Assembly: GCA_947502495.1 (NCBI GenBank)
Contig: CANNAC010000001.1
Location: 310,001 to 374,000 of the forward strand
Direction of reading: 5' to 3'
Source: an uncultured Flavobacteriaceae bacterium
GTDB lineage: Bacteria; Bacteroidota; Bacteroidia; Flavobacteriales; Flavobacteriaceae
DNA length: 64,000 nucleotides
The notes under the pieces were generated by a model. It was not told the origin of the DNA. It did no database searches and was given only the letters and a program-made list of their open reading frames with translations. Below, piece by piece: positions 26,078-35,936 of this stretch; within the stretch, counting starts at the first letter, position 1; the number at the start of each line of letters is the position of its first letter. The position numbers and the translations under genes are program-made.

Positions 26078-27469
26078 ATGGCACAAAAACCAAGCATTCC
26101 TAAAGGTACCAGAGATTTTAATCCAGAGCAAGTAGCAAAACGTAATTATATTTTTAATGTAATTAAAACGAATTTTGAGCGATTCGGATTTCAACCTATT
26201 GAAACACCAAGTTTTGAAAATAGTGATACTTTAATGGGAAAGTATGGCGAAGAAGGCGATCGACTGATTTTTAAGATTTTGAATTCTGGGGATTATTTAT
26301 CTAAAGTAGATGATGCACTTTATACCAGTAGGGATTCTACTAAAATAACTACTAGAATCTCAGAAAAAGCCCTTCGTTATGACCTTACCGTGCCTTTTGC
26401 AAGATACGTGGTGCAACACCAAAACGAAATAGAGTTTCCGTTTAAGCGTTACCAAATACAACCGGTTTGGCGTGCAGATAGACCTCAAAAAGGAAGATTT
26501 AGAGAGTTTTTTCAATGTGATGCAGATGTGGTTGGTTCTGCCTCTTTATTTCAAGAAATAGAATTTATACAATTATATGACGCTGTTTTTTCTGCTTTAA
26601 AACTAGAAGGTGTTACGATTAAAATTAATAACCGAAAAATACTTTCTGGTATTGCCGAAGTTATTGGTGCTAGCGATAAACTTATCGACTTTACGGTTGC
26701 TTTAGATAAGCTGGACAAAATAGGAGAGGAGAAAGTAAAAGAAGAAATGCTAGGTAAAGGTATTGCGCAAAGCGGCATAGATAAATTACAACCTTTGTTT
26801 ACACTTTCGGGAGATTTTGAAAGTCAGATAGAAAGTTTAAAAGGAATTCTAAATACTTCCGAAGAAGGAATAAAAGGTATTGAAGAATTAGAGTTTATAA
26901 ATAAAGGAATTACTGCTTTAGGTTTAACGACTGCCAAATTACAATTAGATGTTACTTTGGCGCGTGGTTTAAATTATTATACCGGAGCAATTTTTGAAGT
27001 ATCTGCACCAGAAAACGTGAAAATGGGTTCTATTGGTGGTGGCGGACGCTATGACGATCTTACTGGAATTTTCGGACTGAAAGATGTGAGTGGTGTTGGT
27101 ATTAGTTTTGGATTAGATAGAATTTATCTGGTTTTAGAGGAGCTAGGATTATTTCCGGAAACGGTGAGTAAATCGGTAGATATACTCTTTATCAATTTTG
27201 GGGATGATGAAGCTTTATTCTGCTTAAAAGCAATAAAAGAATTAAGAAATCAAGGTCTGAATGCCGAATTGTATCCAGATAAAATCACCAACGGAAAACA
27301 CATGAAAAAGCAAATGAATCATGCCAATAAGCGTAGTATTCCTTTTGTGTGTTTGGTTGGTACGGAAGAAATGAATGCGAATACCTATACTTTGAAAAAT
27401 ATGGTTTCTGGAGATCAAGTAAAAGTTTCGTTAGAAGATTTAATATCTTATATAAAGACTGCTTCTTAA
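26078..27469 (+). CDS. hisS: Histidyl-tRNA synthetase
   Basis: A class II aminoacyl-tRNA synthetase charging tRNA-His. From the ATG at 26078 it is 463 aa (MAQKPSIPKGTRDFNP, the family start). An ATG at 25994 would add 28 unrelated residues through the promoter and hairpin. Motif 2 is RYQIQPVWRADRPQKGRFREFFQCDADV. The histidine signature is LARGLNYYTGAIFEV, and motif 3 is GGGGRYDDLTG with GISFGLDR. The C-terminal anticodon-binding domain starts about residue 370. Confidence 0.97.
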   Translation: MAQKPSIPKGTRDFNPEQVAKRNYIFNVIKTNFERFGFQPIETPSFENSDTLMGKYGEEGDRLIFKILNSGDYLSKVDDALYTSRDSTKITTRISEKALRYDLTVPFARYVVQHQNEIEFPFKRYQIQPVWRADRPQKGRFREFFQCDADVVGSASLFQEIEFIQLYDAVFSALKLEGVTIKINNRKILSGIAEVIGASDKLIDFTVALDKLDKIGEEKVKEEMLGKGIAQSGIDKLQPLFTLSGDFESQIESLKGILNTSEEGIKGIEELEFINKGITALGLTTAKLQLDVTLARGLNYYTGAIFEVSAPENVKMGSIGGGGRYDDLTGIFGLKDVSGVGISFGLDRIYLVLEELGLFPETVSKSVDILFINFGDDEALFCLKAIKELRNQGLNAELYPDKITNGKHMKKQMNHANKRSIPFVCLVGTEEMNANTYTLKNMVSGDQVKVSLEDLISYIKTAS

Positions 27470-27495
27470 TTACAGCATTAGGAAATAAATAAAAT

Positions 27496-27529
27496 AAAAA
27501 ACCCGAAACAGAACTGTTTCGGGTTTTTT
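27496..27529. terminator. Bidirectional terminator between hisS and the T9SS island
   Basis: A perfect 16-nt inverted repeat (AAAAAACCCGAAACAG / CTGTTTCGGGTTTTTT) with a 2-nt centre and T runs on both strands, between convergent genes. Confidence 0.92.
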
Positions 27530-27550
27530 AATGCCTAGTAAATACCTGAA

Positions 27551-28369
27551 TTATCTTACAGATACTTTTTTAGAGATGTTTCCTAAATCTGTAGTTACCA
27601 TTAAAATGTAATTTCCAGCACTTAAGTTGTTTGTTTGGATTACGGCTTGATCCACTGCGTTTATATTATTAAACACTGTTATTTGTTGTCCGGAAAGACT
27701 ATAGATTTTTACCGATTTAATATTTTGATTCCCTATGTTTTTAATAGAAATACTTTTTATGTTGTTATAATAATGTAATTCCATAACCGAATTATCTGCA
27801 ACCTCTTCTATCCCTAATTCTTGATCGTTTGCATTTCCATTACTATTTAAATTAGCGTCTTCTATATTGCTATTTGAAAACTTTAGTTCAAAACGAGTTA
27901 GGTATTCTCCAGCTGGTAACTCTATAGAAAAGCTTGACGTTTCTTTAATATTATAAAATATGTCTGTTTCTGTATCTAAAACACCTATTTGTAAGTCTTC
28001 AGGAACATTTGTTAATCCTTCAATAGATATGGTGTTGTTACCGTCTGCACTTGTGTGCAATCCTAGAGGTAGGGTAGTAGTAGCATCAATTTCATTTATA
28101 CCTTGAATTAAAAACTTTCTATTTTCAATCATCCAGTACATATCATCTGCTAGATCTTGATAGTTTCCAGAATCATAACCTAAATCGATTCCAGCTGTAG
28201 TATTATCATCTACGGTTACTAATATTTGTCTGTGTATGTTTTCTGTAGTATAACCTAAACGAATTTTCATTCTGTTATCTTCATCCGAATTATTTTGAGA
28301 AAATAGAGTATTAGATACAAAAAGTAATGAAAGTGCTAGTAGGGATGCTTTAATAGTAAAGTTCTTCAT
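27551..28369 (-). CDS. Stand-alone T9SS tail-module protein (intact copy)
   Basis: A 272-residue secreted protein with a signal peptide (cleavage near NTLFSQ). The whole mature protein is homologous to the last 228 residues of the 1926-aa protein upstream (shared: R.KIRL..T, RQ.LVT, DMYWM.E..KF.IQG.N.ID, LPLG, AGEYL.RFE). It ends with a T9SS type A sorting domain (IKSVKIYSLSGQQITVF, LSAGNYILMV, KKVSVR). It looks like a detached cargo C-terminus with its own signal and promoter. The role is unknown. Confidence 0.75.
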   Translation of the reverse strand: MKNFTIKASLLALSLLFVSNTLFSQNNSDEDNRMKIRLGYTTENIHRQILVTVDDNTTAGIDLGYDSGNYQDLADDMYWMIENRKFLIQGINEIDATTTLPLGLHTSADGNNTISIEGLTNVPEDLQIGVLDTETDIFYNIKETSSFSIELPAGEYLTRFELKFSNSNIEDANLNSNGNANDQELGIEEVADNSVMELHYYNNIKSISIKNIGNQNIKSVKIYSLSGQQITVFNNINAVDQAVIQTNNLSAGNYILMVTTDLGNISKKVSVR

Positions 28370-28717
28370 AAGTAGGGTTTGTTAGAACTCATGGAGGGAC
28401 TTGAGCGTTAATCTTGGTACAAATTTATAACGGAATTAAGTGTCCGGAAAAAAAATACTGTAACTAACTCAAAAATTCGATATACGGATTAAAGGTGCAT
28501 TTATATAGGATTAACAACACGTTTTTGGATGGGAATAACTTGAAATAGATCTAAGAGACTTCTTTTTTTTGTTGTTTTGGGACTTTTCATCTTATGAATT
28601 AACTTAAAAGGTATCACATGAGTATGCCTAGTATTCTTGCTATTTAGAAAAATCATACTGCATAAAAAAATAAAACATATCGTTTTTGGTCTTTTTAATG
28701 TATAATAAATACGTAGA
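28370..28717. other. Spacer with promoter of the intact copy and remnants of the duplicated unit
   Basis: A 348-nt non-coding stretch. Next to the intact copy it holds a -7 box TAAATTTG (28420-28427, minus). Around 28461-28560 it matches the spacer at 29645-29745 (shared: taactaac, tcgatata, aaaggtg, aggattaac). At its low-coordinate flank of the upstream unit (28670-28700) is a degenerate version of the AAAAC-GTTTT terminator found at 29861. Confidence 0.6.
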
Positions 28718-29560
28718 TTATCTTACCGATACTTTTTTAGTCATTCTTCCAGCATCAGAAGTAAGTATTAAAATATAATTACCACTTTTTAGGTTGTATG
28801 TTTTAATTAATGGGTGGTCTACTGCGTTTATATTTTGAAACTGTTTTATTAATTGACCAGTTAAGCTATACACATAAACAGATTTTATATTTTGTTCTCC
28901 TATATTCTTAATAGAAATACTTTTTATTTTATTAATATAATTAAGCTCCATTTTTGCTTCTTCTGCAATAACTTCGTTTTCAAAATCTGTTTCTATACTT
29001 TCTCCTATAGTTTCTTCAGTAATTTCGTCGTCGTCATTAGTATTCTCATCAGACTCATTTAAGAATTTTAATTTAAAACGATTTAGATATTCACCAGCTA
29101 TTAAATGAATAGAAACACTAGAAGTTTATTTTATGTTGTAATAGGTATTCGTTTCTGTATCTAAAAGTCCAATTTCTAAATCTTCAGGAACATTTGCCAA
29201 GCCTGCAATAGATATAGTATGATTACCAGTTGTACCTGTATGTAATCCTAAAGGTAGTGTAGTAGTAGCATCAATTTCATTAATACCTTGAATTACAAAC
29301 TTTCTATTTTCAATCATCCAGTACATATCGTCTACATGATTTTCATAATTTTCAGAATCATAACCAAAATCAATTCCTGTTGTTGTGTTACTATCTACTG
29401 TTACTAATATTTGTCTGTGTATATTATTTGCAGAAGTAAATCCTAAACGGATCTTCATTCTATCGTCTCCATCAGAATTATTTTGACAGGTTACACTATT
29501 GGATATAAAAAGAAATAAAAATGCGAGTATAGATTCTTTAAATGAGGAGGTATTCATCAA
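28718..29560 (-). pseudogene. Paralogous tail-module gene interrupted by one nonsense codon
   Basis: One continuous frame of 281 codons, broken only by TAA at 29126-29128. The intact paralog has NIK-E-TSSFSIELPAGEYL; here it is NIK-stop-TSSVSIHLIAGEYL. A single G-to-T change (GAA to TAA) explains it. The 5' part encodes a signal peptide and 144 residues; the 3' part still encodes an undamaged T9SS domain ending RMTKKVSVR. A 77-aa ORF starting at 28951 is only the residual tail, not a separate gene. The -7 box has also decayed (TAAATTTA versus TAAATTTG). Confidence 0.85.
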
Positions 29561-29932
29561 TATAGATTTTTAACTCGTAAAGGGATGCAGTATAATTAGA
29601 AAGTAAATTTAGGACCAAATCAAAGCTATAAAAAATAAAGACCATAACTAACTTATAAACTCGATATACCGATAAAAGGTGTGTTTTTTTAGGATTAACC
29701 GCATCATTTTGACATAATAGGGGGTTGAAATATAGATGTTTCCCTGTAGGATACTTGATGTTTCTATGGTTGTTTTGTGGCAGATTTAATCTGTTTTAAA
29801 AGAACTAGAGCTCGTATATATATATCTTTCTATCTATTTAAGGTGTATATAAGGTATAAAAAAACCCAAAACAATACGTTTTGGGTTTTAATAAAGTTTA
29901 GTTAAGGTTAATAGTAGATTTGGGGCCTATAT
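29561..29932. other. Spacer between the giant gene and the broken paralog
   Basis: A 372-nt non-coding stretch made of the upstream region of the broken copy (29561-29745, homologous to 28370-28560), then A/T-rich sequence, then the terminator of the giant gene. No ORF or RNA was recognised. Confidence 0.6.
29861..29889 (-). terminator. Terminator of the giant T9SS gene
   Basis: Inverted repeat AAAACCCAAAAC / GTTTTGGGTTTT, 12 nt perfect, 5-nt loop. The A run at 29858-29864 becomes the U run on the minus strand. Confidence 0.85.
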
Positions 29933-32900
29933 TTATTTAACTAATACCTTTTTAGAAATTTCGCCAATTTCTGTTTTTAAGCGGATAATATACGTGCCAG
30001 CACTTAGATCTTTAGCTTTAAGTTCTATATAGTCTGTATGGATAATATCGTCATAACTATAAACTTCTTGTCCTACTATATTAATAATAGAAGCTTGGTC
30101 TATTTGAATATTTTTAGGGTTGTTGATAACCATGCTCTCTATATCGTTAGCAAAATATACATCCACATTATTTGTTTCTACTTCTTCTATACTTAAAGGT
30201 TGATCGGTGAAAGTAACTTCAAAACGCTCTAAATATTCACCAGCAGTTAGCTCAATAGAGTAATCACTATTTCTCAAGTTATGATATAGGTCTAGGGTTT
30301 TATCATGCAAGTATACTTGTAACTCTTCAGGGAAGTTAGTAAGTGCATCAATTTTAAAGGTATTAATGCCGGTTGCACTTATTTTTATTCCTAGCGGAAG
30401 AACGATAGACTCGTCAATAATATTCGTTCCTTGAATGATAAACTTTTCATCTTCTAGCATCCAGAACATATCATTCGCTTGGTCATCTTTATTTATAGCA
30501 TCAAAACCAAAGTCTACTTGTTCTGTAGCCAATTCATCTCTAGTAACTAACAGTTGTCTTTTATAAGTATTTGAAGCGGTAAAGCTTAATCTCATTTTTA
30601 ATCTGTCATCTACTTCACTATTTGTACTTTCTCTGTTGTTACCTTTGGTAGTTTTCGTTTGGCTACTTCTTATAAATACAGAAGAAGCACCTTCTTTTGT
30701 GAAAACTCGTTGGTTGTTATTAAAATGAATAGAACCAGTTGTATTACCAACCACAAAGAATCCTTGAGCAACTGGAATATATCTACCAGGTTCTTTTACA
30801 CCAGTACCTCCAGAAGTATCTGTACCACCAGTAACATAATCATATTGAAGTGCAGGTGTACCACCAGATAGATTATAAATTGCGTATCCACCTTGATATT
30901 GGATTGTGTTGTGCGTACCACCTCCAAAATGTTCCCAATAATATATGGCACCAGTTGTATTTGTATTGTCTAAAATAAACGCATTCGAGTCTAATGAAGA
31001 CGCATACGGATTACCAATTAAGTAGTCGTTACCAGCGTTTAGTGGAAGCGTAATATCTCCATTGTTAGGTTTTCCTTCCACGGTGTAGTTTTGTTCTAAA
31101 CTTAAGTTTCCGCTAGTATCTGCAACACCTTTCATAGTAAATCCTTCACCAGGAAGTAAAGTTCCTGTATTTCTAATATGTTGCCAAGACGCATAATCTT
31201 GAGAAGTTCTGTTACTAAACTTCCAAATCCAATAATTAGCAATACCAATAGGAGTACCATTAGAACCATTATAACCAGATACAAAATTCATATTAACAGG
31301 AGCAAGAGGATTAGAACCATCTTTAAAGATGTTATCATTTAACGTGTAACTGTTATTATTAGATACGGTATTGCTAGCTCCAACAGGAGAAGACCAATAG
31401 TTATAGGTATAATAATCTTCTGTACCTTGTTGGTCTTTTTCAATAGTACCAGCACTAGTAACATTTAGATCACTATCTTCTGTTTGGATAAGTTGTGATT
31501 CTCCTTGTAAATCTATTTTTCCATCTAGATTTAGGTAATGCGAAACGGTTAAACCGTTACCGCTATCTGAAGCATTATCTCCGTTGACAGTAAGTTTGTT
31601 TGCATTTACAAATAAACCTAATACCGATCTGTTATCATTATTAGCACTAGGTAAGCTAGTGTTATTCATGGTTACATTATGATTTGTTACCACAATATTC
31701 CAATCTACAGTTTTGGTATTATCAACAATAGAAGCAGTTCCAGGAATGGTTTGCACATTTCCGTTTAACCAAGTAGCATTGGTATTCCAATCGCCATTTG
31801 CATTCGATCTATATGGAAGTGGAGCCGTTTGGTGATCTACGGTATTTAGGTTTCTTAAGTACCCTTGATTACCTTTACCAGACTCGTCTTCGGTATTTGT
31901 ATACGTATAAATAGACATTGGATAGTAACCTGCTAGATCTGACCAAGGAATAGTTATTATGTCATTTTTTGTAACTGTTGTTGGCATCGCTTTACCGTCT
32001 ACAAATGCACCATTGTCAACTATTTCTTGATTCATGATGTAGTGTAATTGTGTTTCCGTTAAAGCGGTATTCCAAATTCGTACTTCATCAATATTTCCTT
32101 TAAAATGCGCAGTTGGTGTATTTTTTGCTGCAGCACCAATATAAAAGTATTGATTAGTAGCGGTAGGGTTACTTAATGTAGCGGAAACATCTTCAATACC
32201 ATCAATATATAGCGTTGCTGTACCAGAGCTATACACGACGGCAACTTGATGCCATTCGTTCTCAGGAATAACAACGGAAGACCTTACTCTTTCTGTTGAT
32301 GCTCCGTTTTTCCAAGATACTTCAAATTTCCCTGAAGCATTAATTTTAAAGTCATATCCTTCTGAATAAAGGAAATCTCTTTTAGATAGGATAGAGGTAT
32401 TGTTGGAGCCAGACTCTCTATTAATCCATGCAGAAATAGTAAATTCTGAAGCATTTAGATTTAGTTTGTCTTCCATATCAATAAAATCAACAGCACCATC
32501 AAAATATATAGAGCGTTCCACTATAACTTGCGGCGCATATCCAAAAGTGATATACTTTGTTCCATCAAAGTCATAGTCTGTTTCTAAGTTTGCACCATTT
32601 GCAGTCATTAATCTATATTTAGCTGTTGGGTCAAAAACAGGAGTATCTGAAATAAACATATAGTAACTACCAGGAGGAGTAATGTTTCTTACTGCAGCTT
32701 GAGGTATAGATATTTTTACGGAAGGAATATCTCCTCCATTTTCAACTACTTTCCATATACGTTGCATACCAGTAAAAGTTACGTTTGTCGTTAATGTACC
32801 AATACCAACACTCATATCTACAGAAATAGTGGAAGCAGCTAAGTTTAAATCTGTACCATTGTTACCCCAAACTAAAAACTCTTTATCATTTAAGTTTGTT

Positions 32901-35713
32901 GCATTATTAGCTTTATTTAAATTATTTGTGTCATAAATATCTGTTAATCCCATAGTAAGAATACCTTGTGTTCTACCTAAGCCATCTGTTGCATTATTCA
33001 CACTTCTGGATTGTTTTTGGTTTAGGTCGGAATCATCATCACGACCAATTCCTGCAATGTCATAATTAAAACCAACACTTTCAGATTGATCCCAAATTAG
33101 AGAACCATTACTATCTACATAATCTTGCGTGGTACCATTAACACCTAAGGTAATTCCGTATTTAATACCTAAATACGATTGTATTCTGTTTCTTTCAACG
33201 GTTAAATCTGTATCTATTTTTCTATTAGAATATGTAATAACTTCTGCTATTCTTGCATTAGTAGTTGCTTCCCATCCTTCACTACGACCTAACCAATATC
33301 TGGAATTGTTTACATTTACAAAGGAAGGAATATCATTTTGATTGCTTTCAATATTATTCGCATTATAGTATAATTCTTGTTGTGTTACTGCGGGGTTATT
33401 TCTAGCATTAATGATCCCTACGTTGCTATATGAAGTGTTTGGGCCATCATTTACAGCATAACCATCACCAGCAATACTAGTAGTATAAGTGTCTAGTGAA
33501 AAACAGATAGATTCATTACTAACACGACCGGTAAAGTCACCAAAACCAATTCCTGTAGCATCTGTTGCATTTGTAGAAAAATCTGCATCTCCACAAAATA
33601 CATCCATAAACCCGAAATCTTTGTTTATTGGTGTATCATCTGGAATAACTACAAGGAAGATTTCTTGTGTATACATACCAGAAGTACCTTCTAAAAACTG
33701 CGTTGAAGTATTATCAAAGGAGTAATCATCATCTAAAGAAAATGTAGAAAAAGTATTATCAAACTCTACAACAGGGTTAAAGTTTATATTTCTTGAAGTA
33801 TTATCGTAGTACGTTGGTTCTTGTCCGGTAGTATTTACCGCTGCGTCAGAACCATTACCTTGATCTACCCAAAGGGCTACCGATTGTCCATCGGTATATC
33901 CTAAGCCATCTGTACTTTTAAGCCACAGTGCTAAATCGGAATTTACTCCACCAGGAGCAGTTGCTCCAGCACCTTGAATATTAAAAGTATATGGATTTTC
34001 ATCACTGTCATCATTTTCAATTGTAACTGTAGCGGTTCTAGTTCCAAGTGCACTAGGATCGAAAGTAATATCAAAAGTTGTACTTCCGCCAGCTCCAATA
34101 GTAGCATTAGGAGTAGCAGTAACTGTAAAATCTGCTGCATTTGCTCCACCAATAACAATGTAAGGTGCCCCACCAGTTAAATTTAAATTAAGGGATCCAC
34201 TATTTTGGATAGTGAAGGTATTTACTTGCGTTCCTCCAGAAACACTAGCACTTCCAAAATTGGTAGCATCCACCGGAGAAGGAGTTGTATCTCCATCAAG
34301 AATGGTAGTTGTGTTACCTTGCAGGTTTATTTCAGGCGCTATTGAGTATCCATTACCTTGAATTGTAAAAGTATATGGATCTTCATCGTTATCGTCATTT
34401 GCTATAGTAATTATTGCAGATCTTAGTCCAGCTGCACTAGGGTTAAAAGTAATTTCAAATGTAGTACTTCCGCCAGCAGAAATAGGTGTAGTAGGATTTG
34501 CATTTAGTGTGAAATCTCCAGGATGTAATCCAGAAATGACAACATACGGTGATGCATCCGTTAAATTTAGATTAATAGATCCTGTATTTTCAATGGTAAA
34601 TGTATTGGTTTGCGAACCAAATAGTATACCAACAGTTCCGAAATCGGTATCATCGGCTGCAGCAGGTACGGTATCTCCGTCATTAATGTTTTGGCCATTA
34701 CCTACAAGGTTTATTTCTGGTTGTAGAGAAGTTGTTATAATATTAACCGTGTAATCTTCAACTTCACCATAACTAAAAGTTTCACAAGAAGTTGGTATAC
34801 CGTTATATTTTTGACTTACACGCATTCTGGTTGTTCCTGGTAAAGCAGAAAGAGGTATTGTGAAGGATCCAGTTTGTGGTGTTGTTGTATTTGGGCCTGC
34901 TGTAAAAACTTGTTCACCTGGATCTGTAAAATCGGTATCTTGGTTATAATCTATCCAAACAGAAAGTCCTTCGTTATATGCACCCCCAGTCCAAGTTGGA
35001 GTAACGGAGATTGTATATGCAGTATTCTGCATTAGGTCTGTACTAATTGCAGTAAAATCGGAATATCCTGTACTTGTTGTGCCAGCTCCTGAAGGATTAT
35101 TGATTGTATTAAGTTGTACTCGCCCTATGTATTCATCATTTGTATTATTACCATTAGAATTGCAATAAGTCGGTGTCCCTCCGATTACTCCTTCAATAAG
35201 AATATCATCGTATACAGCCCATTCATCTGTTCGATTACATCTACCAACAAATCGAATAGCAGAGTTATTTGAAAAAGTGTGACTACCATTATTTATGGTG
35301 ACACTAAAAGATTCTCGAGCATTAAAATAATCTGTACCTTTTCTAAACTGTCTTATTGTAGTCCAAGTAGAACCATTATAATATTGTAAATCATAACCAT
35401 CTCCATTATCCTGACTGTTACTATTCACATTACAAAAAGAAATAGTAATATCGGTATATGGTGTAAAGTCATAATTGGGAGAAGTTACTCTTGCGCTAGT
35501 ATCTGAATAAAAATCATAGTAGGTATAAAGAGCACCTTGATTAGTACAGCTATTAGCATTATTGTTTCTACCAGCGTAATAACCTCCGTCTATCCAACCT
35601 TCCAATCCGCCACCAAAGGTGTGATCAGCAATGGTAACTTGAGAGAATGTTTGCGTAGCAACAAGTAGGGATAAAAGCAAATATAGCTTACCTAATAAAG
35701 TAAAATTTTTCAT
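29933..35713 (-). CDS. 1926-aa multidomain T9SS cargo (GEVED, choice-of-anchor D, LamG)
   Basis: A very large secreted adhesin-like protein. In order: signal peptide (cleavage near TFSQ); a jelly-roll-like domain (about 26-180); a GEVED domain (about 185-328, ending FSYGEVEDYTVNI); two tandem choice-of-anchor-D repeats (about 335-460 and 460-585, each with EINL.G, DGDT, ITF.PSA.G.R.A..TI.NDD); a region starting LALWLKSTDGLGYTDGQSV; and a LamG-type concanavalin-like domain (about 1085-1250, SEFTISAWINRESGS). A region of Trp/Asn-rich strands leads to a tail module (about 1699-1926) ending in a type A sorting signal. It is probably a surface or matrix-binding protein; the ligand is unknown. Confidence 0.85.
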   Translation of the reverse strand: MKNFTLLGKLYLLLSLLVATQTFSQVTIADHTFGGGLEGWIDGGYYAGRNNNANSCTNQGALYTYYDFYSDTSARVTSPNYDFTPYTDITISFCNVNSNSQDNGDGYDLQYYNGSTWTTIRQFRKGTDYFNARESFSVTINNGSHTFSNNSAIRFVGRCNRTDEWAVYDDILIEGVIGGTPTYCNSNGNNTNDEYIGRVQLNTINNPSGAGTTSTGYSDFTAISTDLMQNTAYTISVTPTWTGGAYNEGLSVWIDYNQDTDFTDPGEQVFTAGPNTTTPQTGSFTIPLSALPGTTRMRVSQKYNGIPTSCETFSYGEVEDYTVNIITTSLQPEINLVGNGQNINDGDTVPAAADDTDFGTVGILFGSQTNTFTIENTGSINLNLTDASPYVVISGLHPGDFTLNANPTTPISAGGSTTFEITFNPSAAGLRSAIITIANDDNDEDPYTFTIQGNGYSIAPEINLQGNTTTILDGDTTPSPVDATNFGSASVSGGTQVNTFTIQNSGSLNLNLTGGAPYIVIGGANAADFTVTATPNATIGAGGSTTFDITFDPSALGTRTATVTIENDDSDENPYTFNIQGAGATAPGGVNSDLALWLKSTDGLGYTDGQSVALWVDQGNGSDAAVNTTGQEPTYYDNTSRNINFNPVVEFDNTFSTFSLDDDYSFDNTSTQFLEGTSGMYTQEIFLVVIPDDTPINKDFGFMDVFCGDADFSTNATDATGIGFGDFTGRVSNESICFSLDTYTTSIAGDGYAVNDGPNTSYSNVGIINARNNPAVTQQELYYNANNIESNQNDIPSFVNVNNSRYWLGRSEGWEATTNARIAEVITYSNRKIDTDLTVERNRIQSYLGIKYGITLGVNGTTQDYVDSNGSLIWDQSESVGFNYDIAGIGRDDDSDLNQKQSRSVNNATDGLGRTQGILTMGLTDIYDTNNLNKANNATNLNDKEFLVWGNNGTDLNLAASTISVDMSVGIGTLTTNVTFTGMQRIWKVVENGGDIPSVKISIPQAAVRNITPPGSYYMFISDTPVFDPTAKYRLMTANGANLETDYDFDGTKYITFGYAPQVIVERSIYFDGAVDFIDMEDKLNLNASEFTISAWINRESGSNNTSILSKRDFLYSEGYDFKINASGKFEVSWKNGASTERVRSSVVIPENEWHQVAVVYSSGTATLYIDGIEDVSATLSNPTATNQYFYIGAAAKNTPTAHFKGNIDEVRIWNTALTETQLHYIMNQEIVDNGAFVDGKAMPTTVTKNDIITIPWSDLAGYYPMSIYTYTNTEDESGKGNQGYLRNLNTVDHQTAPLPYRSNANGDWNTNATWLNGNVQTIPGTASIVDNTKTVDWNIVVTNHNVTMNNTSLPSANNDNRSVLGLFVNANKLTVNGDNASDSGNGLTVSHYLNLDGKIDLQGESQLIQTEDSDLNVTSAGTIEKDQQGTEDYYTYNYWSSPVGASNTVSNNNSYTLNDNIFKDGSNPLAPVNMNFVSGYNGSNGTPIGIANYWIWKFSNRTSQDYASWQHIRNTGTLLPGEGFTMKGVADTSGNLSLEQNYTVEGKPNNGDITLPLNAGNDYLIGNPYASSLDSNAFILDNTNTTGAIYYWEHFGGGTHNTIQYQGGYAIYNLSGGTPALQYDYVTGGTDTSGGTGVKEPGRYIPVAQGFFVVGNTTGSIHFNNNQRVFTKEGASSVFIRSSQTKTTKGNNRESTNSEVDDRLKMRLSFTASNTYKRQLLVTRDELATEQVDFGFDAINKDDQANDMFWMLEDEKFIIQGTNIIDESIVLPLGIKISATGINTFKIDALTNFPEELQVYLHDKTLDLYHNLRNSDYSIELTAGEYLERFEVTFTDQPLSIEEVETNNVDVYFANDIESMVINNPKNIQIDQASIINIVGQEVYSYDDIIHTDYIELKAKDLSAGTYIIRLKTEIGEISKKVLVK

Positions 35714-35753
35714 AAGTAGTTAGATTTAGTTTGGGACTAAATAATTAATAGGA

Positions 35754-35785
35754 CAAATATAGATGCAATCTCCATTAAAAGCAAA
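35754..35785 (-). promoter_or_regulatory. Promoter of the 1926-aa cargo gene
   Basis: On the minus strand: TTTG (35785-35782), 20 nt spacer, TATATTTG (35761-35754). Both boxes match the Bacteroidota consensus exactly; the leader would be about 37 nt. Confidence 0.7.
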
Positions 35786-35881
35786 TTTATTCGACGAAAT
35801 GCATCTTTATGATGCGTTTTTTAGAGAAAATGTTAATTTTTTGAATTGGTTTCTACAGGAAGTACGTTTTATTTAAAACAA

Positions 35882-35913
35882 AAAAAAGCTGAATCTAATG
35901 ATTCAGCTTTTTT
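35882..35913 (-). terminator. Terminator of the M14 carboxypeptidase gene
   Basis: Fourteen-nt perfect arms (AAAAAAGCTGAATC / GATTCAGCTTTTTT), 4-nt loop, 24 nt past the carboxypeptidase stop. Confidence 0.9.
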
Positions 35914-35936
35914 ATTTGTGTTTCATCTATTTTTTT

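Noticed and set aside
28718-28951. A 77-aa ORF ending in a T9SS-like tail, as a separate gene
   Set aside because: It is in the same frame as the 144-aa ORF upstream, and the sequence between them continues the paralog's homology; it is the 3' part of a gene broken at 29126.
33943-34173. Leu/Gln-rich 76-aa ORF on the minus strand inside the giant gene
   Set aside because: It lies in another frame of the choice-of-anchor-D repeat; composition is an artefact of Val/Ala/Thr codons. All similar ORFs opposite or inside recognised genes were left out for the same reason.
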